A stretch of 64,000 nt of DNA from Streptomyces sp. NBC_01465. GTDB taxonomy: Bacteria > Actinomycetota > Actinomycetes > Streptomycetales > Streptomycetaceae. The translations under genes were made by a program, and so were the position numbers. The notes beneath the pieces were generated by a model. It saw nothing but the letters and a program-made list of their open reading frames with translations, made no database searches and had not been told where the DNA came from. The stretch is taken from assembly GCF_036227325.1 (NCBI RefSeq), contig NZ_CP109467.1, positions 3,286,001 to 3,350,000 on the forward strand, in the 5' to 3' direction. Positions 56,963 through 64,000 of the stretch are shown here, one piece after another (positions within the stretch are counted from its first letter, which is position 1; each line of letters starts with the position of its first letter).

Positions 56963-57406
56963 CTACTGCGCGACCTGGGTGATCTCGAACGGCACCGGCT
57001 GCTGGGCAGCGTGGGGGTGCTGGTCGCCCGAGTAGATCTTGAGCTTCGAGATCATCTGACGGCCGAGGGTGTTCTTGGGGATCATGCCCTTGATGGCCTT
57101 CTCGACGGCCTTCTCCGGGCTCTTCTCCATGAGCTCGTCGTAGCGCATCGAACGAAGACCGCCCGGGAAACCGGAGTGGCGGTACGCCATCTTCTGGGTC
57201 TTCTTGTTGCCGGAGAGGTGGATCTTCTCGGCGTTGATGATGATGACGAAGTCACCCATGTCCATGTGCGGCGCATAGGTCGGCTTGTGCTTGCCCCGGA
57301 GGAGGTTCGCTGCCGTCGTCGCGAGACGACCCAGGACGATGTCCTGCGCGTCAATGATGTGCCACTGGCGAGTGACATCGCCGGGCTTGGGGCTGTACGT
57401 ACGCAC
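56963..57406 (-). CDS. rplM: 50S ribosomal protein L13
   Basis: A 147-residue protein with the standard motifs [40 protein letters not shown] and [20 protein letters not shown]. First gene of the rplM-rpsI operon. A strong promoter lies about 185 bp upstream, giving a long leader. Confidence 0.97.
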   Translation of the reverse strand: MRTYSPKPGDVTRQWHIIDAQDIVLGRLATTAANLLRGKHKPTYAPHMDMGDFVIIINAEKIHLSGNKKTQKMAYRHSGFPGGLRSMRYDELMEKSPEKAVEKAIKGMIPKNTLGRQMISKLKIYSGDQHPHAAQQPVPFEITQVAQ

Positions 57407-57591
57407 TTCGTAGCCTTCGCTTCTTCAGTGGATGGGTTCCAGACACACGAATCCTCTGAAGCGATCATGCAGCTGGGGCTCACAACCGCCGGGACGATGC
57501 CCGTATGCGAGCCACTGGTAACTGCTCCAGGGAACCTACGTAAGGGCCCTTCGCGTGAGAACGACGAAGCCAATACGTATAACAATCGTCG

Positions 57592-57621
57592 AGACTACCC
57601 GGCCAGCCCCGTTCGGGTCAA
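57592..57621 (-). promoter_or_regulatory. rplM-rpsI promoter
   Basis: On the complement TTGACC (57621-57616), an 18-nt spacer and TAGTCT (57597-57592). The boxes are identical to those at groES. The expected leader to the rplM start is about 180 nt and has no gene. Confidence 0.75.
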
Positions 57622-57648
57622 AACGCGCCCGCCCAAGCTAACGGGCCC

Positions 57649-57985
57649 GCTCAACCCGCCGCTCGACCATTTCCCAACGCCGCCCTCGCACCGCTCGGCC
57701 CCAGGGGGCCTCCCGGGCTTCGCGCGGCTGCGCCGGACTCCGTCCGCCGGAGACCGCCGCGCCGCCAACACCTACCTTGCGCGCTCGACCCGCCGCTCGT
57801 CCCACACCGGCTCCGCCGACACCCCTCCCGACGCCGCACTCGCACCGCTCGGCCCCAGGGGGCCTCCCGGGCTTCGCGCGGCTGCGCCGGACTCCGTCCG
57901 CCGGAGATCGGCGCGCCACACCGCCTACCGCGCGCGCTCGACCCGCCGCTCGTCCCACACCGGCTCCGCCGTCTCCCGCACCACA
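57649..57985. repeat. Tandem duplication of the ABC-F gene 3' end
   Basis: The last codons of the ABC-F gene and about 110 bp beyond it recur with a period of 153-154 bp. The string GCGCGCTCGACCCGCCGCTC occurs at 57779 and 57932, and CTCGCACCGCTCGGCCCCAG at 57685 and 57839. A third, shorter and diverged copy begins near 57649. The copies are untranslated DNA downstream of the gene. Confidence 0.85.
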
Positions 57986-59544
57986 CCGTCCGACCCGAAG
58001 ACCAGATACCGGTCGAAGGTCTTCGCGAACCAGCGGTCGTGCGTGACGGCCAGCACCGTCCCGTCGTACGACTCGAGGCCCTCCTGCAGCGCCTCCGCCG
58101 ACTCCAGGTCCAGGTTGTCCGTCGGCTCGTCGAGCAGCAGCGCCGTCGTGCCCGCCAGCTCCAGGAGCAGGATCTGGAAGCGCGCCTGCTGTCCGCCCGA
58201 CAGCTTCTCGAAGGGCTGGTCTCCCTGGCGCTCCATCTCGTACCGGCGCAGCACCCCCATCGCCGCGCCGCGGTCCTTCGCATGCGCGGCCCACAGGATG
58301 TCGACCAGCGTCTTGCCCGCCAGCTCGGGGTGCGCGTGCGTCTGCGCGAAGTGGCCCGGCACGACGCGCGCGCCCAGCTTCCACATCCCGGTGTGCGACA
58401 CGTCCTCCCCGGCGAGCAGCCGCAGGAAGTGCGACTTGCCGGAACCGTTGGACCCCAGCACGGCCACCCGCTCCCCGTAGAAGATCTCCAGGGAGAAGGG
58501 CTTCATCAGCCCGGTCAGCTCCAGGTTCTCGACCGTCACGGCCCGCACCCCGGTCCGCCCGCCGCGCAGCCGCATCTTGATGTCCTGCTCGCGCGGCGGC
58601 TCCGGCGGCGGGCCCGCGTCCTCGAACTTCTTGAAGCGGGTCTGCATCGCGTGGTAGCGCGAGGCCATGTCCGGGCTGATCGCCGCCTGGTTCCGCAGCC
58701 GCAGCACCAGCGCCTTCAGCCGTGCGTGCTCCTCGTCCCAACGCCGCTTGAGCTCCTCGAAGCGCGCGAACCGCTCGCGCCGCGCCTCGTGGTACGTGTC
58801 GAAGCCCTGCCCGTGGACCCATACGTCGGACCCGGCGGCCCCCGCCTCGACGCTCACGATCTTCTCCGCGGAGCGGGAGAGCAGCTCCCGGTCGTGGGAG
58901 ACGAAGAGCACCGTCTTGCGGGTCTCCTTCAGCTGCTCCTCCAGCCACCGCTTGCCCGGCACGTCCAGATAGTTGTCCGGCTCGTCGAGGAGCAGCACCT
59001 CGTCGGGCCCCCGCAGCAGCGCTTCGAGGACGAGCCGCTTCTGCTCGCCGCCGCTGAGCGTGCGCACCTCGCGCCACTGCGCCTTCTCGTACGGGACGCC
59101 GAGCGCGGCCATGGTGCACATGTCCCAGAGCGTCTCCGCCTCGTACCCGCGCACCTCCGCCCAGTCGCTCAGCGCCTGCGCGTACTTCATCTGCGCGGCC
59201 TCGTCGTCGCGCGTGAGGATCAGCTCCTCCGCCGCGTCGACGGCCAGCGCGGCCGTCTTGATCTGCGGCTGGGCCACCGAGACCAGCAGGTCGCGCACGG
59301 TCCGCTCGTCGCGCACCGAGCCCACGAACTGCGACATCACACCGAGCCCGCCGGTGACGGACACACTCCCGCCGTGCGGCTTCAGCTCTCCGGAGATGAT
59401 CCGCAGCAGCGTCGTCTTGCCCGCGCCGTTGGCGCCGACGAGCGCCACGACCGAGCCCTCGCCGACCCGGAACGAGGCGTCACCGAGCAGCACCCGCCCG
59501 TCCGGCAAGTAGTACTCAAGATGTCCCGCCTCAAGATGTCCCAT
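57925..59544 (-). CDS. ABC-F family ATPase
   Basis: A 539-residue soluble protein with two ATP-binding domains and no membrane part. Domain 1 has VGANGAGKTTLLRII and LSGGEQKRL with LLLDEPDNYLD. A charged linker of about 80 residues follows (RRERFARFEELKRRWDEEHA). Domain 2 has LGSNGSGKSHFLRLL, LSGGQQARF and LLLDEPTDNLD. ABC-F proteins work on the ribosome, either in translation quality control or antibiotic protection. There is no resistance-gene context here, so a housekeeping role is more likely. Start ATG 59544 is preferred to 59580. Confidence 0.93.
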   Translation of the reverse strand: MGHLEAGHLEYYLPDGRVLLGDASFRVGEGSVVALVGANGAGKTTLLRIISGELKPHGGSVSVTGGLGVMSQFVGSVRDERTVRDLLVSVAQPQIKTAALAVDAAEELILTRDDEAAQMKYAQALSDWAEVRGYEAETLWDMCTMAALGVPYEKAQWREVRTLSGGEQKRLVLEALLRGPDEVLLLDEPDNYLDVPGKRWLEEQLKETRKTVLFVSHDRELLSRSAEKIVSVEAGAAGSDVWVHGQGFDTYHEARRERFARFEELKRRWDEEHARLKALVLRLRNQAAISPDMASRYHAMQTRFKKFEDAGPPPEPPREQDIKMRLRGGRTGVRAVTVENLELTGLMKPFSLEIFYGERVAVLGSNGSGKSHFLRLLAGEDVSHTGMWKLGARVVPGHFAQTHAHPELAGKTLVDILWAAHAKDRGAAMGVLRRYEMERQGDQPFEKLSGGQQARFQILLLELAGTTALLLDEPTDNLDLESAEALQEGLESYDGTVLAVTHDRWFAKTFDRYLVFGSDGVVRETAEPVWDERRVERAR

Positions 59545-59587
59545 GGAACGGATTGTCGCCCACACCGCCCGCCCCACCACAACCGCT

Positions 59588-60244
59588 TTAAGGGGAGCGC
59601 GGGACGACCAGACCCGATTCGTACGCCGCGACCACCGCCTGCGCCCGGTCGCGCACCCCCAGCTTGGTCAGCACCCGGCTCACATGGGACTTCACGGTCT
59701 CCCCGCTCACCACGAGCCGCCCCGCGATCTCCTGGTTCGACAGCCCCTCCGCGATCAGCGTCAGCACCTCGCGCTCGCGCGGCGTCAGCCCCTCCAGCGG
59801 TACACCCTCACTGCGCGGTCTCAGCCGTACGAACTCGCCGATGAGCCGCCGCGTGACCGTCGGCGCGAGCAGCGCCTCGCCCGCCGCGACCACCCGGACC
59901 GCCTCGAAAAGCCGCTCGGCGACCATGTCCTTGAGCAGGAAGCCGCTGGCCCCCGCGGCCAGCGCGTCATACACGTGCTCATCCAGATCAAAAGTGGTCA
60001 GCATGACGATCCGGGTCTCCGCCCGCTCCGCCACGATCCGCCGCGTCGCCTCGATGCCGTCCATCTCCGGCATCCGTACGTCCATGAGCACGATGTCCGG
60101 GCGCACCTCGCGGCAGACCCGCACCGCGGCCGCCCCGTCGGACGCGCTGCCGACGACCTCGAAGTCGTCCTGTGTGTCCAGCAAGGCTCCGAATCCGGCG
60201 CGTACGACGTCCTGGTCGTCGACGACCACGATCCGCGTCGTCAT
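59588..60244 (-). CDS. NarL-type two-component response regulator
   Basis: A 218-residue regulator: receiver domain with Asp-Asp at 9-10, phospho-acceptor in [12 protein letters not shown] near residue 54 and the Lys in GFLLKDM, then a LuxR-type HTH ([20 protein letters not shown]). The start overlaps the kinase stop as ATGA. It probably controls the divergent ABC exporter genes. Confidence 0.93.
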   Translation of the reverse strand: MTTRIVVVDDQDVVRAGFGALLDTQDDFEVVGSASDGAAAVRVCREVRPDIVLMDVRMPEMDGIEATRRIVAERAETRIVMLTTFDLDEHVYDALAAGASGFLLKDMVAERLFEAVRVVAAGEALLAPTVTRRLIGEFVRLRPRSEGVPLEGLTPREREVLTLIAEGLSNQEIAGRLVVSGETVKSHVSRVLTKLGVRDRAQAVVAAYESGLVVPRSP

Positions 60245-61389
60245 CGCACGGCCTCCCGCGCCGGCAGCACGGCCTCCACGACGAAGCCGCCCGCGGGCCC
60301 GGCCCCCGTACGCAGCGTGCCCCCGGCCATCGCGGCCCGCTCCCGCATCCCGACCAGCCCGTGGCCGTCCGAACCGTCTCCGGCCCCCGGCCCGCCGTCC
60401 CGTACGACCACCCTCAACTCGCCCTCCCCGTAGACCAGTTCCACATCGACGCCCACCCCCGGCGCATGCCGCCGCGCATTGGTCAGCGCCTCCTGCACGA
60501 TCCGGTACGCGGTGAGCTCGACGCCCGGGTCGAGCACCACCACCCGCCCCCGTACGGTCAGCCGCACCGCGCCGCCCGCCGTCGCCCGCGCCTCGTCGAC
60601 CAGCGCGACCAGCTGGTGCAGCCCGGGTTGCGGCGCCCGCTCGACCACCGCGTCCCCCACCGGCTGCGCGTCCTCGCGCAGCACCCCCAGCAGCCGCCGC
60701 ATCTCGGTCAGCGCAAGCCGGGCGGTCTCCCCGATGGCGAGGAAGCGCTCGGCCCCCTCGGGCGGCAGCCCGCGCGTGGTCAGGCGGGCGGTCTCGGCCT
60801 GCACCGACAGCGTCGAGATGTGATGCGCGACGATGTCGTGCAACTCCCGTGCGATACGGGCCCGTTCACCCCGCGCGGCATGTTCCAGCACGGTGTCCGC
60901 GTACGCCCAGTCCGCCGCCGTACGCCGCCGCGCCTCGCGCCCCGCCCGCCGCCAGTTGCCCGCACCCAGCGCCGCCACCGCCGCGCAGCACAGCCCGAGC
61001 GCGAGGCCCCGGCCGCCCGCCCAGAGCGCGTACCCCACGAAGGGGACGGCGAAGGCGACGGCCGTACGCGTCGAACAGCGCAGCCCGACCGCCCCCAGCA
61101 TCACCAGCAGCGTCAGGATCCCGGCCCCCGTGGGCCGCCCGACCGCGGGCACCGCGAGCAGCACCGACGCCGAGACGGCAGCGGCGGAGAGCAGCAGCTG
61201 CCCGCGCAGAAAGGCGAGCGGCGCCGTCGAACCCACCACGAGCACCAGCGCGGTGAAGAGATCGGCCGGCAGCCGCCCGGCCGGCGCGGACACCTCGATC
61301 ACCCCGGCGAAACACAGCACGGCGGCGGCCGCGAGCGGCAGATCGGGCGCGCCCGCGGCCTTCCTGAGCACTGCTCCGGTCCAGCTCAC
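60241..61389 (-). CDS. Two-component sensor histidine kinase, NarL-partner type
   Basis: A 382-residue membrane kinase. Five to six hydrophobic segments fill residues 1-150 without a large outer domain, suggesting it senses a membrane state or small ligand. The HisKA_3 box [20 protein letters not shown] holds the phospho-His, and the ATPase region has [12 protein letters not shown] and [16 protein letters not shown]. Start taken as GTG 61389; an upstream GTG 61482 would add 31 unlikely residues. The 61390-61508 gap is the divergent promoter region. Confidence 0.92.
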   Translation of the reverse strand: MSWTGAVLRKAAGAPDLPLAAAAVLCFAGVIEVSAPAGRLPADLFTALVLVVGSTAPLAFLRGQLLLSAAAVSASVLLAVPAVGRPTGAGILTLLVMLGAVGLRCSTRTAVAFAVPFVGYALWAGGRGLALGLCCAAVAALGAGNWRRAGREARRRTAADWAYADTVLEHAARGERARIARELHDIVAHHISTLSVQAETARLTTRGLPPEGAERFLAIGETARLALTEMRRLLGVLREDAQPVGDAVVERAPQPGLHQLVALVDEARATAGGAVRLTVRGRVVVLDPGVELTAYRIVQEALTNARRHAPGVGVDVELVYGEGELRVVVRDGGPGAGDGSDGHGLVGMRERAAMAGGTLRTGAGPAGGFVVEAVLPAREAVR

Positions 61390-61508
61390 CCGGTCATTGT
61401 CGGCGGCGCCACCCGCTTTGTCCTCCCCCTCGCGGGGGAGGTGGCGGCGCCGAAGACACCACCCCGACGGGATGAGCGGCACCCGCCCCGCTCCCTACCT
61501 TCGTACCC

Positions 61509-62456
61509 ATGCCACCGGACACAGCCATCGAAGTCAGCGCCCTGCGCAAGCACTACGGTCCGACCACCGCCGTCGACGACCTCACTTTCACCGTCGCCCC
61601 CGGCAAGGTCACCGGGTTCGTCGGCCCCAACGGAGCCGGCAAGTCCACCACCCTCCGCATGATCCTGGGCCTGGACGCCCCTGACGGCGGGACCGCGCAC
61701 ATCGGCGGCCGCCCGTACCACTCGCTGCGCGACCCGCTCACCGTCGTCGGCGCGCTCCTCGACGCGGAGGCCGTCCACCCGGGCCGCCGCGCCCGCGACC
61801 ACCTCCTGTGGATGGCGCACTACAACGGCCTCCCGCGCCGCCGCGTCACCGAAGTCCTCGAACAGGTCGGCCTGACCTCCGTCGCCAAGAAGCGCGCGGG
61901 CGGCTTCTCGCTCGGCATGCGCCAGCGCCTGGGCATCGCAGCGGCCCTCCTCGGCGACCCGCAGGTCCTGATCCTCGACGAGCCGGTCAACGGCCTCGAC
62001 CCCGAGGGCATCCAGTGGATCCGCGGATTCCTCAAGTCCCTTGCCGCGGAAGGCCGTACGGTCCTGATCTCCAGCCATCTGATGAGCGAGCTCCAGGACA
62101 CCGCCGACCACCTCCTGGTGATAGGCCGCGGCCGGCTGCTGGCCGACACCGACGTGGCGACGCTCCTGACCACCACCTCGGGCGACCGCGTCACCCTGCG
62201 GACGACCCGGCTCCCGGAGGCCATGACCGTACTGGCGCGCGAAGGCGCCACGGTCTCCGCGAACGCCCCCGGCACCCTGACCGTCTCCGACGTGCCCGCC
62301 GAGCGCGTCGTGGCGCTGCTCACCGAGGCCCGCATCCCCTTCTCGGAGATCTCCGCACACCGGGCGTCCCTCGAAGAGGCCTACCTCGAACTCACCCGGG
62401 GCGAGACCGAGTTCACCACCACCGCAGCCGGAGCAGCAGGACAGGAGGCGTCATGA
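61509..62456 (+). CDS. ABC transporter ATP-binding protein (exporter, DrrA-like)
   Basis: A 315-residue ATPase with Walker A FVGPNGAGKSTTLRMILG, signature SLGMRQRLGIAAALLG and Walker B VLILDEPVNGLDPEG with HLMSELQD after it. The C-terminal third is the regulatory domain of ABC-2 exporters. It precedes two ABC-2 permeases in ATGA overlaps and is divergent from the two-component pair, the usual layout for lipid, peptide or drug efflux under sensor control. Confidence 0.93.
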   Translation: MPPDTAIEVSALRKHYGPTTAVDDLTFTVAPGKVTGFVGPNGAGKSTTLRMILGLDAPDGGTAHIGGRPYHSLRDPLTVVGALLDAEAVHPGRRARDHLLWMAHYNGLPRRRVTEVLEQVGLTSVAKKRAGGFSLGMRQRLGIAAALLGDPQVLILDEPVNGLDPEGIQWIRGFLKSLAAEGRTVLISSHLMSELQDTADHLLVIGRGRLLADTDVATLLTTTSGDRVTLRTTRLPEAMTVLAREGATVSANAPGTLTVSDVPAERVVALLTEARIPFSEISAHRASLEEAYLELTRGETEFTTTAAGAAGQEAS

Positions 62457-63868
62457 TCCGCGCCCTGCGCGCCGAGTGGACCAAGATCCGCTCCGTACGC
62501 TCCACCGCGTTCGCCCTCTTCGCCCTGGTCGCCGTGACCCTCCTGCTCACGGTCGTCACCGCCAAGGGCTCCGTCACCGACTACGGCGGCCCTCTGACCC
62601 GCGACGAATTCAGCTTCGCCCACGCCCCGGTCACCGGAGACACCACACTCACCGTCCACGTCGCGGCCCTCACCTCCAAGTCGCCCTGGGCGAAGGCCGG
62701 CCTGATGATCAAGGACGGCACCACGGTCGGCTCCCCCTCCGCCTCCCTGATGCTCACCCCGGAGCACGGCGTCCGCATGCAGGCGAACGCCAAGACGGAG
62801 CTCACCGCCAACACCCCGAAGAATCAGCCCCGTTGGCTCCGCCTGACCCGCACAGGACGGAGCGTCACAGGGTACGAATCCGCCGACGGCCAGAGCTGGC
62901 ACAAGGTCGGCACCCTCCCGGTCCGCGGCCTCCCGACCCGTACCGAAGCAGGCCTCTTCGTCACCTCACCGGGCGTCGCCGTCGACAAGCAGGTCAGCCC
63001 GGGCCAGGTCACGGCCCATATCGAGCTCACCACGGGACGCGCGGTCTTCGACCACATCTCCCCGGCCCCCGCCACCGCCTGGACCCACACCGACCTCACC
63101 CGCACCTCCGCCCCCGGCCAGGACCCCGTCGACTCCAGGCGGCCCGCCGGCACCCTCCAGCAGACCGCCTCCGTCGTCACCCTCACCGGCAGCGGCGACC
63201 TCGGCTACATCGGCATCGGCGGGGTCGGCTCCGACCTCGACAAGTCGGACCAGGTGAAACAGACCCTGTCCGCCGTCCAGCTCAGCCTGATCACCGTGGT
63301 CGCACTCGGCGTGCTGTTCATGACGTCCGAGTACAAGACCCGCACCATCCGCACCACCTTCACCGCCAGCCCCAAGCGCGGCCGTGTCCTCGTGGCCAAG
63401 GCCGCGATCCTGGGCGCCACGGTCTTCGCGGTCGCCCTGCCGACCACCATCGCCGCGTACCTCATCGCACGCCCGATCATGACGAAGAACGGCTACAAAC
63501 CGCCGATCTTCCCCACCACGTCCCTCACCGACCCGACCACGCTGCGCGCAGTGGTCGGCGGCGCCGCCTTCCTCGCCGTACTGGCCGTGTTCTGCCTGGG
63601 CGTCGGCGCGCTGTTCCGCCGTACCGTCCCCGCGATCGTCACGATCTTCGCGCTCCTCGTCGTCGTCCCGATCGTCTCCCAGATCACCTCCGTCACCGTC
63701 AACACCTGGGTGGAGCGCGCCACCCCGATCGCAGGCCGGGCCCTCACCCAGACCGTGACGCTCACCGAGACCTCGACCAGCCCCTGGGCGGGCTTCGCGG
63801 TCCTGTGCGCGTACGCGGCCGCCGCACTCGGCGCCGCACACTGGCGGCTCACCCGGCGCGACGCATGA
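62453..63868 (+). CDS. ABC-2 type permease with large extracytoplasmic insert
   Basis: A 471-residue permease. The start (MIRALRAEWTKIRSVRSTAF) and first membrane helix (FALFALVAVTLLLTVVTA) are typical of ABC-2 exporters. About 230 residues (roughly 40-270) then lie outside, followed by five or more helices from LSLITVVALGVLFMTSEYKT on. The insert contains WAKAGLMIKDGTTVGSPSAS, LMLTPEHGVRMQANA and YESADGQSWHKVGTL, a pattern like beta-sandwich carbohydrate-binding or DUF1349 domains. ATG overlaps the ATPase stop. Confidence 0.85.
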   Translation: MIRALRAEWTKIRSVRSTAFALFALVAVTLLLTVVTAKGSVTDYGGPLTRDEFSFAHAPVTGDTTLTVHVAALTSKSPWAKAGLMIKDGTTVGSPSASLMLTPEHGVRMQANAKTELTANTPKNQPRWLRLTRTGRSVTGYESADGQSWHKVGTLPVRGLPTRTEAGLFVTSPGVAVDKQVSPGQVTAHIELTTGRAVFDHISPAPATAWTHTDLTRTSAPGQDPVDSRRPAGTLQQTASVVTLTGSGDLGYIGIGGVGSDLDKSDQVKQTLSAVQLSLITVVALGVLFMTSEYKTRTIRTTFTASPKRGRVLVAKAAILGATVFAVALPTTIAAYLIARPIMTKNGYKPPIFPTTSLTDPTTLRAVVGGAAFLAVLAVFCLGVGALFRRTVPAIVTIFALLVVVPIVSQITSVTVNTWVERATPIAGRALTQTVTLTETSTSPWAGFAVLCAYAAAALGAAHWRLTRRDA

Positions 63869-64000
63869 CAGGCGCCCTGCACGGAGAGTGGACGAAGCTC
63901 CGTACGGTCCCGGCGAACCTCTGGACGCTCCTCGCGCTGCCCGCCACCATGACGGCCCTCACGGCCCTCATCGCGTCGGGCAACAACCCCCACGAGGTCC
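63865..64000 (+). CDS. ABC-2 type permease, 5' end only
   Basis: The first 45 codons of a second exporter permease: MTGALHGEWTKLRTVPANLW, then LLALPATMTALTALIASG. ATG at 63865 overlaps the previous stop as ATGA. The gene continues beyond the window. Confidence 0.8.
   Translation, partial: MTGALHGEWTKLRTVPANLWTLLALPATMTALTALIASGNNPHEV

Overview
The window is high-GC actinobacterial DNA with dense GTG/ATG starts and ATGA/GTGA gene overlaps. It is almost certainly a Streptomyces chromosome. The strongest evidence is the block guaB3-guaB-ECF sigma (ShbA/SigD type)-bldM-whiD, followed by groEL1-groES, tsaD-rimI-tsaB-tsaE-alr-nnr-acpS-coaA and glmM-rpsI-rplM. From memory this is the conserved core order around these genes in Streptomyces, and bldM/whiD are sporulation regulators. 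No tRNA, rRNA, CRISPR array, transposase or phage gene was seen.

Layout. 1-9.4 kb: glpD (cut by the window edge), a nucleotide-sugar dehydrogenase whose catalytic Cys is replaced by Gly, two proline-rich membrane proteins, GuaB3, GuaB, the ECF sigma factor, BldM and WhiD. The bldM promoter matches the sigma-BldN consensus exactly. 9.4-13.5 kb: LysR regulator, MOSC protein, multicopper oxidase and SDR. 13.5-22.3 kb: first carbohydrate island, with a secreted beta-helix protein, a DUF2264 gene broken by a one-base deletion, a DeoR/LacI hybrid regulator, an ABC sugar importer and a 2-hydroxyacid dehydrogenase. A shared operator-like motif lies at both of its promoters. 22.3-24.6 kb: groEL1 and groES with two CIRCE elements and a terminator-like hairpin plus U-tract between the genes.

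24.6-36 kb: second carbohydrate island, which looks built for decorated xylan oligosaccharides. It has a CE7 acetyl esterase, a two-permease ABC importer with a Tat-lipoprotein binding protein, a GH39 xylosidase, a YesL-like membrane protein, a GH42 enzyme and a GH67 alpha-glucuronidase. A GH3 remnant lies at its edge. 36-43.8 kb: methyltransferase, Tap-like peptidase, lipoprotein polysaccharide deacetylase, an ECF sigma with its DGPF partner, an LCP ligase and small proteins. 43.8-57.4 kb: housekeeping genes for t6A modification, D-alanine, NAD(P)HX repair, CoA/ACP, UDP-GlcNAc precursor supply and ribosomal proteins S9/L13. 57.4-64 kb: an ABC-F ATPase with a tandemly duplicated 3' end, a NarL-type two-component pair, and an ABC-2 exporter whose first permease carries a large extracytoplasmic insert.

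The two sugar islands interrupt otherwise core, growth- and development-related genes. Each has an importer plus enzymes, and each carries one decayed gene (the DUF2264 frameshift; the GH3 stub). This suggests ongoing gain and loss of substrate range at this locus.
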